The notes: a model not told the origin generated them from the sequence alone. Positions 8,965-17,751 are shown, numbered from the stretch's first letter. The stretch: DNA of 64,000 nt from UBA8438 sp963934795 (GCA_963934795.1 CAWWAF010000004.1:11936-75935), one strand, 5' to 3'. Program-made: numbers and translations.

Positions 8965-8988
8965 ACGCCGACCCTTCCGGGTCGGCGT
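8965..8988 (-). terminator. Hairpin between tlpA-like gene and small ORF
   Basis: Perfect 10-bp stem (ACGCCGACCC / GGGTCGGCGT) with a 4-nt loop, 38 bp beyond the stop of the thioredoxin gene. The T-run (GTTT) is on the + strand side, so on the - strand it is not a canonical Rho-independent terminator, but position and stability suggest an end-of-transcript role. Confidence 0.5.
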
Positions 8989-9025
8989 GTTTCCAGAGGA
9001 ACGCATCACGAGCGCCAAGTCACCG

Positions 9026-9589
9026 CTACAGCAGATCCGTGATGTCCTTCTCGAACTCTTCCCGCGCGGCGATCCCGGCATGCGTCCGACACAGCGCGCC
9101 GTCTCGGTCGATGAAGAACGTCATCGGCACCCCCCAAATTGGACCGTAGGACTCCATGAAATCCTCTCGCTCCAAGCCGACCAGCATCGGGTAATCGACA
9201 TCGTACTGCGCCGCAAATTCCTGGATTTTGTCCGGCGTATCGTCGATCGACACTCCAAGAACCACCAAGCCCTGATCCTCGTACTCGTCGGCAAACTCGA
9301 CGAACCACGGCATTTCAATTTTGCATGGGCCGCACCAGGTCGCCCAGAAGTTCAAGAGCACAACCTTGCCCTTCAGTTCGCTGAACGACACATCTTCGCC
9401 GTTCATATCTTGCAACGTGAAGTCGAAGTCGGCCGGTCGTGCGTCGACATCGCACGCTGGCGCCATCGAGCCCGCGACCGCTCCCGCGGTCTCAGCCGTG
9501 TGGGCATGGGTGTGCGTCAGCTCGGCCGGCAACGTGAGTAGGGCCAGTCCGAAGGCCGCCACGCCTGCAACCATCCAGCGAAGCGTCAT
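9026..9589 (-). CDS. TlpA/ResA-like membrane-anchored thioredoxin
   Basis: Periplasmic thiol-disulfide oxidoreductase. Residues 5-20 form a hydrophobic signal/anchor; the thioredoxin fold follows with the redox motif WCGPC at residues 85-89 and the cis-Pro context WGVPMTFFID. The AhpC/TSA-type start of the domain (FDFTLQDMNGEDVSFSELKG) matches TlpA/ResA, which reduce apocytochrome c or copper-site thiols. ATG 9589 is chosen because it directly precedes the signal segment and has GAGAGG about 12 nt upstream. The anti-sigma remnant is 37 bp upstream on the same strand. The His-rich linker (THTHAH, residues 25-30) could bind metal. Confidence 0.85.
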   Translation of the reverse strand: MTLRWMVAGVAAFGLALLTLPAELTHTHAHTAETAGAVAGSMAPACDVDARPADFDFTLQDMNGEDVSFSELKGKVVLLNFWATWCGPCKIEMPWFVEFADEYEDQGLVVLGVSIDDTPDKIQEFAAQYDVDYPMLVGLEREDFMESYGPIWGVPMTFFIDRDGALCRTHAGIAAREEFEKDITDLL

Positions 9590-9626
9590 GGTGTGATCAT
9601 TCCTCTCATTGTTGGGCACCAACAGG

Positions 9627-10394
9627 TTATCTCCCATAGGCTCGCATATACGCGGCGACCTTGTCCATGACGGCGGCGTCCCCCGCATCCCCGACCAGGA
9701 CGTACCCCACGTCGGCGGCGGACCAGAGACGCGCCTGGTGCCCTACAACCTCAAGCGAGCGCTCGGCACGCGACCCGTCTGGCACTACGAACAGCGACAC
9801 CTGTCGTTCCTCAACCTCGTACAGCAGATGCGCCATCCGGCCGCCGTCGTACTCGCAACTTCTCGCGTCCACCAGTTCCACTTGCGCCTGGTCGTCGCCG
9901 ACCGGCACCACCACATCAACACCGTGCACCGTCGCCAGGTAGTCTTCCGCCGCCGCGGCATCAAGCGGGGGATGACCGGTCCAAAATTCGGTAAAACACT
10001 ACTCATGGTCGATCGCCAACTGGGCGGCAAATGCCGCCTCCAGACGCTCCTGCTGGCCGACCATGAACACACCACCCACCGCCAGCAACAACGTCGCCGC
10101 CATCGACAGCGGAAGCCATCGCCGCGTTCGCGACCCCTGTGACGCCGGTCGCGGCGCGGCATCGCGCGTGGGCACGGCTCCGACGCATCGCGCACGCAAG
10201 GACGCCGGCGCGCTGGCAGACAACGTCGACGCACGGGCCTGCACCAGGCGACGCGCGGCCTCCTCCGTCTGCGCCCGCGCCCGACACGGCTCACAATCGC
10301 CGAGATGGTCCTCGACCGCCTGCTTGACCGCGAGGTCCACCTCGCCGTCCACGTAGGGGGTCATTAACGAGTCGATCTCTTGACAGATGGTCAT
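9627..10394 (-). pseudogene. Zinc-binding anti-sigma factor (ZAS) split by an in-frame TAG
   Basis: Membrane anti-sigma factor paired with the adjacent ECF sigma factor, 3 bp upstream. The N-terminal ZAS zinc motif is H30-x3-C34-x2-C37, with Cys4 before it, and a transmembrane helix spans residues 94-113. At codon 132 a TAG (9999-10001) interrupts the frame, which then stays open for 123 further codons to a TAA at 9627. That downstream part (GGRMAHLLYEVEERQVSLFVV ...) looks like the periplasmic domain normally fused after the helix; family members usually have Lys-Cys-Phe here, so AAG-to-TAG is the simplest explanation. A truncated cytoplasmic-plus-helix protein may still bind sigma. Confidence 0.75.
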
Positions 10395-10397
10395 TGC

Positions 10398-10898
10398 TCA
10401 GTCCAGACGCGAGGCCTCACGACCCACGATTCGGAGTCCGGGTCCACCAGGCGGCTGTTCAGTAAGATGCCGATACAGCATCCGACGCCCCCGGGAAATA
10501 CGCGACATCACGGTACCGGCCGCGACGTGCAAAATTCCGGCGATCTCCTTGTAGGAGAACTCCTCGACGTCGCGCTGCCAGACCGCCTGCCGGAACGCGT
10601 CTGGCAGCGCGTCGATGGCCGCCTGCAGATCCGCTCCCAGTGCGCCCCGCATCAACAGCTCCTCGGGCGACGGCCCGTCCGTCACCCGCGCCGGTGCGTT
10701 GTCCACTTGCTCGCTGTCGACGTCGACGGGATCACGGGTGGCCCGGCGTCGCTGATTGAGAAACGTATTGTGCAGAATCGTGTGTAGCCACGCCTTCAGA
10801 TACGTCCCCTGTTTGAACTGGTCTTCGAACCGGACCGCTTTGACATAGGTGTCCTGCACCAGATCTTCGGCGTCGGCGGGGTTGCGCGTCAGGCGCAT
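10398..10898 (-). CDS. ECF-type RNA polymerase sigma factor lacking a clear start
   Basis: Extracytoplasmic-function sigma-70 factor. Region 2 is seen as RNPADAEDLVQDTYVKAV and region 4 as the helix-turn-helix EFSYKEIAGILHVAAGTVMSRI. From ATG 10898 the protein is 166 residues, but family similarity continues upstream in frame (LDHIDSLYGAA) with no ATG, GTG or TTG before the next in-frame stop. Neighbouring ATGs are in other frames, so a start-codon change or small indel near 10945 is likely. From 10898 the protein would lack about a dozen N-terminal residues. It is followed after 3 bp by its anti-sigma gene. Confidence 0.75.
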   Translation of the reverse strand: MRLTRNPADAEDLVQDTYVKAVRFEDQFKQGTYLKAWLHTILHNTFLNQRRRATRDPVDVDSEQVDNAPARVTDGPSPEELLMRGALGADLQAAIDALPDAFRQAVWQRDVEEFSYKEIAGILHVAAGTVMSRISRGRRMLYRHLTEQPPGGPGLRIVGREASRLD

Positions 10899-11481
10899 GG
10901 CGGCCCCATACAGGCTGTCGATGTGGTCGAGAGCCTGGTCTCCTACATGGCGCGGAGATCCGCCATGGCCCCATCCGCTGAGTCGCTGGCTAGGCGCATG
11001 TGTTGCAACATTGTCAGTAGGCCCCGGCCGCTATGACCATGAACACGAACCGGGCCTGAATTATTCCAGCGGTCCAAGTATATCGGGCCGGTGGGCCTCG
11101 TTCGCGTCTATTCTCCCGGCAACCGGGGGCTACCAATGGTGTCTCCTAACGGGGGCATACTTCGCCGGATGTGGACACCGCGCCGGCCGTGTGGCCCGTG
11201 ATTGAGAGACCGCTGTGCACGTGGGGCGAGCCCCCCGCTCGTCCGCGGGCGGTTTCCTCGCTGGTGGCAGGCCGGGAACTCCGCCGAGCCTCCAGTGCGC
11301 ATCGAGGCCCAGGAAATCCGCCAGCCGATCTGACACCAGACGGGCACGCCTCTTGCTCCTACCCTCAGGGCCTAGCCGGCGGGATCCACATCATTGCTAG
11401 GCCCGTCATAGCTACAGTAAGATGGCTCCAGTCTCCGCCAGCCCACTCAGACACGCCGCTGGCTCCCTCACGAGGTGCATC
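10899..11481. other. 583-bp gene-free divergent region
   Basis: Separates the - strand sigma factor from the + strand barrel-protein gene, so it must hold both promoters plus any lost N-terminal codons of the sigma factor (about 10899-11000). No convincing ORF, RNA gene or strong promoter hexamer pair was recognised. An autoregulatory ECF promoter would be expected here if the circuit were functional. Confidence 0.5.
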
Positions 11482-14400
11482 ATGAGTCCTACTCACCGCG
11501 GGCGCACTGCCCACGGCCGCTGGGCTGTCATCTGTCTGACAAGTCTGCTGGCGCTAGGTTGGACGGCCGAGTCCTGGGCCCAGGGCGGGTTTAATACGTA
11601 CTACGGGAAGAACCGAGTCAAGTACGACGACTTCGACTGGCACATCTACGAGACGGAGCATTTCGAGATTTTCTACTACCCCGAACTTGAGCAGCACCTG
11701 GAACGAATCGCGTCGTACGCCGAAAGCGCCTACGCGCAGGTGAGCGCCGACCTGACGCATGACCTGGCCACCCTGGTGCCATTGGTCGTCTTCAAGACGC
11801 ACAGCGAATTCGAGCAGCAGAACGTCATTCCAGGGGCGGTCTCCTCCGGCGTCGGCGCGTTCGCCGAGCCGTTCCGTCGGCGTATCCTGCTGCCTATCGA
11901 CGAACCGCCGGATCAGCTCTACCGCCTGATTACGCACGAACTGACGCACCAGTTCGCGTTCGATATCGTCCCGCGCTCGGCCATCCGGCAGGGCATCCCG
12001 CTCTGGGTCGACGAGGGGCTGGCCGATTACATGGCCGGCATCTGGCGCCCGATGGATTTGATGCAGGTCCGCGATGCCGCCCTGGCCGACATTCTCCCCA
12101 GAATGAGCGAGTTCAACGGGTATGGCAACTTCAGCAGCCTCCGGGTGGTCTACAACCTCGGCCACGCCGCCTTCGAGTTCATAGAAGAACGGTGGGGCAA
12201 AGAGGGCGTGCGCCAGTATCTCTTCTCGTTGCGAAAAACCGCGATTGGCGGCGGCGGTGACGTCTACGACGACGCATTCGACATCCCGGCCGAGGAGTTT
12301 GACGACGAATTCGAGGACTACATCCGAGAACGTTTCCAGGAGTTTCGCGACAAAGAACGCCCCGACGATTACGGCCGCGACCTCGCACCAGATCCGCTGC
12401 AAACCCAGTACGCCGCAACCGTCTCGATCGAATCATCACCGTCGGGTGATCTGATTGCAGCCTTCGCACAAAATCGGAAGGACGGCGAAATCGACCTCGT
12501 GCTGCTGTCGGCTACCGACGGTGAGGTGGTCAGAAACCTGACCGACGGATTCAACCAGGACCTCGGATTCGAGTCGTTCGGCCTGCCCCTCGCCCGGTTC
12601 AACCAAGTGCCGTGGTTGTCATGGTCGCCCGTCGACGATCGCCTCGCCTACTTCGTACGCAAGGGTAAATTTCGGTCGCTCGTGCTCCAGAACGTCGTGA
12701 CCCACAAGATCGAGCAACTCCTCCCGATGAACGACGTGGACGCGCCCGAGTCACCAGACTTCTCGCCTGACGGCCGCATGGTCGCCTTCTCCGCGTTGCA
12801 GGGCGCGGTGGGCGATATCTATCTCCTCGATCTGGAGACCGAGGAGCTCACGAACCTTACGGAAGACGGGTTCGCCGATTACGCGCCCACTTTCTCGCCG
12901 GACGGCTCGTATCTTGTGTATGTCGCACGTATCAGCGGCAACAACAAACTGTTCAAACTGGACCTTGAGACGAAAGCGAAGACGCAGCTGACCTTTGGCA
13001 CGGCCACCGAGGCGGCGGCGCAGTTTCTCGACGACCATACGCTGACGTTTGCGTCTACCGCGACCGACCCCCTGGCGCCGATCGACCCCACCCAGGCAGC
13101 CAACGCGGAGATCTACAACATCTGGACCCTCGACCTCGACAACGGCGAACTGCGACAGTACACCGACACGGCGACCGGCAACCTGTCCACCATCGTCCTC
13201 CCGGGCGGCGAGGACGAGGAGGACCGCATCGCGTTCGTGACGTACTTCAAGGGGTTCTACGGCATTCACACGCTCGTGCGGGAAGAGCCGCTCTACGCGG
13301 CCGCGACCACCGACTTCGGTGGCCCCGGCGCCAATATCGACTTCCAGGCTCCGCTGACGCACAACGTCATCGCAGCCAACAATCGGCGGAAAGGCCGATT
13401 CGAGAAAATGTTCCTGGACGGCGCGCCGCCCATCAATCTCGGCGTCACCAGCAACGGCGACGTCTTGGGCGGCACCGCTATCTCATTCACGGATGTGCTG
13501 GGCGACCAGAGCTTTCAGTTCCAGGCCTACTCGATTCAGCAGTTCCGGACCATTACCGGGTCGTATTTCAACCTGAGTGGTCGCCTTCAATACGGGTTCC
13601 AGGGGTTCTCCCAAGAATCGTTCTTCTTCGGCAACAACGGATTCTACGACCCCTCGCTCGCCTTTCTCAGCCGCGACGACGCCCAGGCCGTTTCCAGCAC
13701 GCGAGGCGGCACGGCGTTCGGCATCTATCCCTTCGACCGCTTCAGACGCCTGGAATTCTCCGCCGGCCTATTCCATTCGACCGAAGAATTCCGAAATCAG
13801 GCTCTCGAGCAGCAAGCCCGGCAGTTCCAAGAGCAACAGTTCGGCACGTCATTTTTTCGCGATGGTGCCCAGGTCCCCTTCGGGATCAGCTTCGTCCAGG
13901 AAACAACGGTGTTCCGTGAATTCGGTCCCGTTGACGGCAACACCATGCGGTTCGCGTATCAGTATGCGCCGTCGCTCGGCACGACGTTCCTCGGCAAACA
14001 GACAGTGGACGCGGACGCCCGGTACTACAAGCGTATTGGGCAAACCGGCGTCCTGGCCCTCCGCGGACGGTGGTTCAACAGCTTCGGCGATTTCCCGGAC
14101 TTTCACTTCTTTGGTGGCAACGGCGACATGCGGGGATTCGAGTATCTCGAATTCATCGGCCACGAAGCCGGCCATGTCAACGCGGAGCTTCGGTTCCCGC
14201 TGATCGAAGCGATGCTGACCCCAATCGGCGTACTCGGGGGTATTCGCGGCACCTTCTTCTTCAATATGGGTGGAGCGAGCTTGAACGGCACCCCGTTCAA
14301 GCTGTCTTCGGGAAGCACAGAAGTCTTCACCCCGGTGACTGGATTCGTTCGGGAAGGCGTGGTCCTGCCGGACGGTTCGGTCGGGCTCCAGACCGTCCCG

Positions 14401-14625
14401 ACATTCGGCCCAGAGCAGTCAGTCTCCGGATTTCGACTCGTCGACACCAGGGCCGCGTACGGCATCGGTCTGACCACGTTCGTCATTGGCTTTCCCGCCC
14501 ACTTCGACTGGTCATGGCGCACGCTGTTCAACCGGGACTGGGAAGATGTCCTCTTCGCGAGTCAGGGCGGAAGCGCCGACTACCGCAAGCCGAGGTTCGA
14601 CTTCTGGATCGGCTATGACTTCTGA
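11482..14625 (+). CDS. Outer-membrane protein: gluzincin peptidase domain + TolB/PD40 propeller + BamA-like barrel
   Basis: 1047-residue exported protein with three parts. A signal peptide (residues 14-34, VICLTSLLALGWTAESWAQ) precedes a metallopeptidase-like domain with zinc motif HELTHQ (152-157) and downstream Glu in WVDEGLADY (175-183). Residues ~320-600 hold TolB-type beta-propeller repeats (SPDFSPDGRMVAFS, APTFSPDGSYLVYV). From ~640 on, alternating beta-strands with HFFGGNGDMRGFEYLEF and an aromatic C-terminus (FDFWIGYDF) look like a BamA/TamA-type barrel. The start at 11482 is chosen for the signal peptide; ATG 11422 adds 20 unlikely residues. The stop overlaps the next gene's ATG. The zinc ligands look intact, so it may be a surface protease or assembly factor. 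Confidence 0.82.
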   Translation: MSPTHRGRTAHGRWAVICLTSLLALGWTAESWAQGGFNTYYGKNRVKYDDFDWHIYETEHFEIFYYPELEQHLERIASYAESAYAQVSADLTHDLATLVPLVVFKTHSEFEQQNVIPGAVSSGVGAFAEPFRRRILLPIDEPPDQLYRLITHELTHQFAFDIVPRSAIRQGIPLWVDEGLADYMAGIWRPMDLMQVRDAALADILPRMSEFNGYGNFSSLRVVYNLGHAAFEFIEERWGKEGVRQYLFSLRKTAIGGGGDVYDDAFDIPAEEFDDEFEDYIRERFQEFRDKERPDDYGRDLAPDPLQTQYAATVSIESSPSGDLIAAFAQNRKDGEIDLVLLSATDGEVVRNLTDGFNQDLGFESFGLPLARFNQVPWLSWSPVDDRLAYFVRKGKFRSLVLQNVVTHKIEQLLPMNDVDAPESPDFSPDGRMVAFSALQGAVGDIYLLDLETEELTNLTEDGFADYAPTFSPDGSYLVYVARISGNNKLFKLDLETKAKTQLTFGTATEAAAQFLDDHTLTFASTATDPLAPIDPTQAANAEIYNIWTLDLDNGELRQYTDTATGNLSTIVLPGGEDEEDRIAFVTYFKGFYGIHTLVREEPLYAAATTDFGGPGANIDFQAPLTHNVIAANNRRKGRFEKMFLDGAPPINLGVTSNGDVLGGTAISFTDVLGDQSFQFQAYSIQQFRTITGSYFNLSGRLQYGFQGFSQESFFFGNNGFYDPSLAFLSRDDAQAVSSTRGGTAFGIYPFDRFRRLEFSAGLFHSTEEFRNQALEQQARQFQEQQFGTSFFRDGAQVPFGISFVQETTVFREFGPVDGNTMRFAYQYAPSLGTTFLGKQTVDADARYYKRIGQTGVLALRGRWFNSFGDFPDFHFFGGNGDMRGFEYLEFIGHEAGHVNAELRFPLIEAMLTPIGVLGGIRGTFFFNMGGASLNGTPFKLSSGSTEVFTPVTGFVREGVVLPDGSVGLQTVPTFGPEQSVSGFRLVDTRAAYGIGLTTFVIGFPAHFDWSWRTLFNRDWEDVLFASQGGSADYRKPRFDFWIGYDF

Positions 14626-14880
14626 GTTTGGCCAGACTCCCACGCCCTCGACTCGAGCCCCGTGCTCGCGGGTGGTGGCGCTGTTGGCCGACTACCTGGA
14701 GGAGCGGCTCCAGCCTCAGCAGCACGCCGAGTTGACCAGTCATCTCGACGACTGCCAGACCTGTGTCGCCCAGCTCCACACCTACCGCTCAACGGTGTCC
14801 CTCCTGCGGTCGCTCAAAAGGATGACCTTCCGCCGGACCTCCGGCGCACCCTGCGTCTGTTCTTGGTGACTAGTAATTAG
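14615..14880 (+). pseudogene. Second ZAS-type anti-sigma-like small protein, frameshifted
   Basis: Begins at ATG 14615, inside the last codons of the barrel-protein gene (11-bp overlap), so translation is probably coupled. It has the zinc anti-sigma core SHLDDCQTC (H-x3-C-x2-C) preceded by LLADYLEERLQPQQHAEL, and no transmembrane helix. As sequenced it ends at 14869 after an unlikely Arg/Cys-rich tail. One base of shift at the AAAA run 14816-14819 gives KDDLPPDLRRTLRLFLVTSN ending at TAG 14878-14880, the expected family ending. Loss of one A is the simplest reading. No sigma gene is adjacent, so its partner is unknown. Confidence 0.7.
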
Positions 14881-14973
14881 ACGGGGCTACGTCCAGCCCC
14901 CGCGCATGTACGCGCCTGGGATATCTAGCCGGAGCGACGGGGGTGGTCCGAGACGGGTCCAGGTCCGGGGGCG

Positions 14974-16479
14974 CTAGATCTTCTTGAGCTTCATCACGCT
15001 GCGGTTCAAATCCAGCGTGACTCTGTAGTCACTGAGAAAACTGTGGCCGACGATGCCACCGATCTGAAAACCAAGCAGGGCGCTTGGTCGATGGAGATTC
15101 AGGACGACGACAGAGTAATTGCGATACAGCAGCTGATCGAAGGCCAGGTTCGTACCAGGACGGAGATACGCATCGTCGTCCCACCCGGATGTGCCGTAGA
15201 CCTTGATCGGCACCTGCCGCACGGTCAGCGGCGGCAGCAGGTTCGCCGTGCCGCGACTAATAGAAATGACCTCGCCGCCCGTATCGACGACAAAGCTCCG
15301 CGGGTGTTGGTCGTTGACCACACCCCGCACGACCGGCAGCCGGTGCTGCCGTAGCGACAGCGTGATGTCCGACGGTTCGTCCGGCAGGTCTTCGCCGATG
15401 AACAACTGCTGCGACCCGTAGTCGATGGTCACTGAGAGTCCCAGCGCCAACGGCGAGAAGCCCTCTGCCTCTGGCGTGGGAAGACCGCCCAGAGGCGGAC
15501 TCTTGATGATGGCCGGCAGGCTGGTCACCTCGAACGAACCGATGGCCAATGAATCGATCCGGCCGGCCTGCAGCCCACGCAACCCAACGGCGCCAACCCC
15601 GGCACTCAGGGTGGTGGTGATCGGATCCACGCCGAAGGCGCGAGCGACCGGTTGCGACAACACCGTCTGCTCCGCCCCGGTGTCAATGACGAAGTCCACT
15701 GGGTCGTGGCCGTTGACCCGGCCGCGCACGATGACCTTGTCGCGCTCCAGACGGAACGGGATGGCATGCACTCGCCCTGGCTCGGAGAGCTGGACCGCCG
15801 GCCGATCACCGAACGACCGTAGGAACTGCACCTCGTTGCGCGCCCAGTCCGCCTTCTCCGAGCTCGTGGCCACGGACAGCAGCGCCACATACTTCTCGTA
15901 GGCGTCCGCCGCCTCACGAAACCGGTGCATCTGCTGGTAAATCGAACCCACCGTGTGGTGGAATGACGGCTCGTCCGGCGCGATTTCTAGCGCAGCCTGG
16001 GCCCACTCAAGCGCCTCCTCATGCCCTTGGCGAGTGGCCAGGCTCCTGGCGAGACCATTTCGCCCCCCCCCTGACGTCGCGTCCAGCGCGAGCACATCGC
16101 GATAGGTCGCTTCTGCCTCGTCGAACAATCCCGCTGCCCACAGCGCGTCACCTACCAGCGACATCGCCACCGGGTCACTCGGCGCCAGTTGGCGCAATGT
16201 CAACGCTTCAACAAAGGACTGCGTGAACTCCGCGACGTGCAATGCGCTCCGTAGGCTGCCACTGGTCGCACGTACCAACTGCTCGGTAGTGGCCCCCGCC
16301 TTCGCCATGTCGTAGGCTCGAATCGCCTCCCAGTAGCGCTGGTCTCCCAGCAGCAGGTCGCCGAGTTGGATCCGCGCTTCACTCCGGGCACTCGCCGGCG
16401 TCGACTGGGCGTCGATAACGATCGGCGCGGCCACCGCTGCGGCCGCGACAAAGACCAAAGAACGAGTCGTGAACCTCAT
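14974..16479 (-). CDS. Exported TPR protein with duplicated retropepsin-like aspartyl protease domains
   Basis: 501 residues with an N-terminal signal peptide (FVAAAAVAAPIVIDAQ), TPR-like helical repeats at about residues 35-215 (tandem A-x-Y and EA-x-Y patterns), then two aspartyl-protease lobes: D266-T-G-A-E-Q-T-V-L and D399-T-G-G-E-V-I-S-I. Two DTG motifs in one chain let it form a retropepsin-like site without dimerising. It probably acts in the periplasm; the substrate is unknown. The coding strand contains a run of nine G at 16063-16071 (Gly codons), a slippage-prone tract that is in frame here. It converges with the anti-sigma-like gene. Confidence 0.82.
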   Translation of the reverse strand: MRFTTRSLVFVAAAAVAAPIVIDAQSTPASARSEARIQLGDLLLGDQRYWEAIRAYDMAKAGATTEQLVRATSGSLRSALHVAEFTQSFVEALTLRQLAPSDPVAMSLVGDALWAAGLFDEAEATYRDVLALDATSGGGRNGLARSLATRQGHEEALEWAQAALEIAPDEPSFHHTVGSIYQQMHRFREAADAYEKYVALLSVATSSEKADWARNEVQFLRSFGDRPAVQLSEPGRVHAIPFRLERDKVIVRGRVNGHDPVDFVIDTGAEQTVLSQPVARAFGVDPITTTLSAGVGAVGLRGLQAGRIDSLAIGSFEVTSLPAIIKSPPLGGLPTPEAEGFSPLALGLSVTIDYGSQQLFIGEDLPDEPSDITLSLRQHRLPVVRGVVNDQHPRSFVVDTGGEVISISRGTANLLPPLTVRQVPIKVYGTSGWDDDAYLRPGTNLAFDQLLYRNYSVVVLNLHRPSALLGFQIGGIVGHSFLSDYRVTLDLNRSVMKLKKI

Positions 16480-16718
16480 GCCACCTCCAGCTCAACCAAT
16501 CCGCAGCGCGTCGCCAGGACCACCCCGGTCCAGCCAGGTCGGTCCGCACGCATCGCGACTATGCCCCAAACGCTGAAACGGGGCAAGGCGTATTCACCGT
16601 AGAACGCCACGGTACGCGACCGATTGGCCACAGCACTGGCGTGCTTGAAATGGACAGGAAAAACGATAAGACAATTCACCCGTCCGAGACGGATGGCCGT
16701 AGGAAGGACAGCGGGGCC

Positions 16719-17192
16719 TCAGCGGGTATATTGCTCGATCTCGACGCCGTCGTACATTTCGTCGACCCGCAGAATCTGCTTCTGACGCTCGTAGGAGCCC
16801 AGCTCGTAATCCTCGCTCATGATGAGCGCCTTTACGGGTTTGGTTGGACAGACCTCAGAGCACAACCCACAAAAACTGCACCGGGACAGATTGAAATCGA
16901 AATAGTCCAGCACCTTGATCTTGTGGCCAGGCTCGCGGTGTCCCCCCAAAATGATCAACTCGTCAGGGCAGGCCTTCGCGCACTGGTCGCAGACGATGCA
17001 GGTCTGCGCTCCGGTTTCGGGCTCGACCTGCAGCCTGAGCACACCACGAAATCTGGGTGCAACCGGACGGCGCTCGGCCGGGTACTGGAACGTGAACGCC
17101 GGTTGTGGGGTGTATTTGAGCGTGACTAGCAGGCCCTTGATCAGGTCGACTAGGAAGACCATCCGAAAAAACTTCGCCAGCTGCTGCGCCAT
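16719..17192 (-). CDS. nuoI: NADH-quinone oxidoreductase subunit I
   Basis: Peripheral-arm subunit of respiratory complex I carrying two [4Fe-4S] clusters (N6a, N6b) that pass electrons to NuoB. Both Cys quartets are complete: C65/C68/C71/C75 and C105/C108/C111/C115, each followed by Pro. 157 residues, normal size. The N-terminus (KFFRMVFLVDLIKGLLVTLK) is the amphipathic/membrane-contact helix. It lies 22 bp after nuoB on the same strand. The other complex I genes are absent from this 64-kb window, so this is a split nuo locus. Confidence 0.95.
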   Translation of the reverse strand: MAQQLAKFFRMVFLVDLIKGLLVTLKYTPQPAFTFQYPAERRPVAPRFRGVLRLQVEPETGAQTCIVCDQCAKACPDELIILGGHREPGHKIKVLDYFDFNLSRCSFCGLCSEVCPTKPVKALIMSEDYELGSYERQKQILRVDEMYDGVEIEQYTR

Positions 17193-17214
17193 GTTATCCA
17201 GGTCTCTCCTGATG

Positions 17215-17751
17215 CTACCCGCGATCTTCGACGAGAATGGACTCGGTCGCCCCGGACATCACGACACGCTCCTTACGAAGCACCGTGTTTTCTTTACGAA
17301 TCTTGTCCTGCAGCCGCAACAACCCGTAAAGCAACGCTTCGGGGCGAGGCGGACATCCGGAAACATAGACGTCGACCGGCACCACCTTGTCGACGCCCTG
17401 CAGCACCGAATAGGTGGGGAATGGACCACCGGCGTTCGAGCAGCTCCCCATCGAGATCACCCACTTGGGCTCGGGCATCTGGTCGTAGAGACGCCTGAGG
17501 ACCGGCGCCATCTTCTTGGTGACGGTGCCGGCCACGATCATCAAGTCCGCCTGACGCGGGGACGCGCGAAACACCTCGGCGCCGAACCGCGCGATGTCGA
17601 ACCGAGACGCCGATGTCGCCATCATCTCGATCGCGCAACAGGCCAAACCAAAGCCCATCGGCCAGAGTGACGACTGGCGTGCCCAGTTGAGCACCTTGTC
17701 GAGGTTGGTGGTGATGAAGTTATCTTCGAACCGATGGTCGATCAATCCCAT
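17215..17751 (-). CDS. nuoB: NADH-quinone oxidoreductase subunit B
   Basis: Complex I subunit that holds the terminal cluster N2 and donates electrons to quinone. The four ligands are present: tandem C38-C39 (LACCAIE), C104 (GSCSNAGG) and C133 (SGCPPRPEALLYG). 178 residues, typical. The C-terminal ~25 residues (RKERVVMSGATESILVEDRG) are a variable tail. It sits between a ferredoxin gene (15 bp upstream) and nuoI (22 bp downstream), so the three form a transcription unit devoted to the iron-sulfur path into quinone. Confidence 0.95.
   Translation of the reverse strand: MGLIDHRFEDNFITTNLDKVLNWARQSSLWPMGFGLACCAIEMMATSASRFDIARFGAEVFRASPRQADLMIVAGTVTKKMAPVLRRLYDQMPEPKWVISMGSCSNAGGPFPTYSVLQGVDKVVPVDVYVSGCPPRPEALLYGLLRLQDKIRKENTVLRKERVVMSGATESILVEDRG

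Noticed and set aside
8418..10001. Stop-codon reassignment (TGA or TAG read as sense)
   Set aside because: TGA, TAG and TAA all end intact genes in this window, including the TGA directly before the VWA start.
11108..11347. Possible small genes in the divergent region before the barrel-protein gene
   Set aside because: Short frames on both strands lack ribosome binding sites and recognisable content.
14816..14820. Programmed -1 frameshift in the anti-sigma-like gene
   Set aside because: C-AAA-AGG is not a canonical slippery heptamer and no downstream pseudoknot was identified; an indel is simpler.
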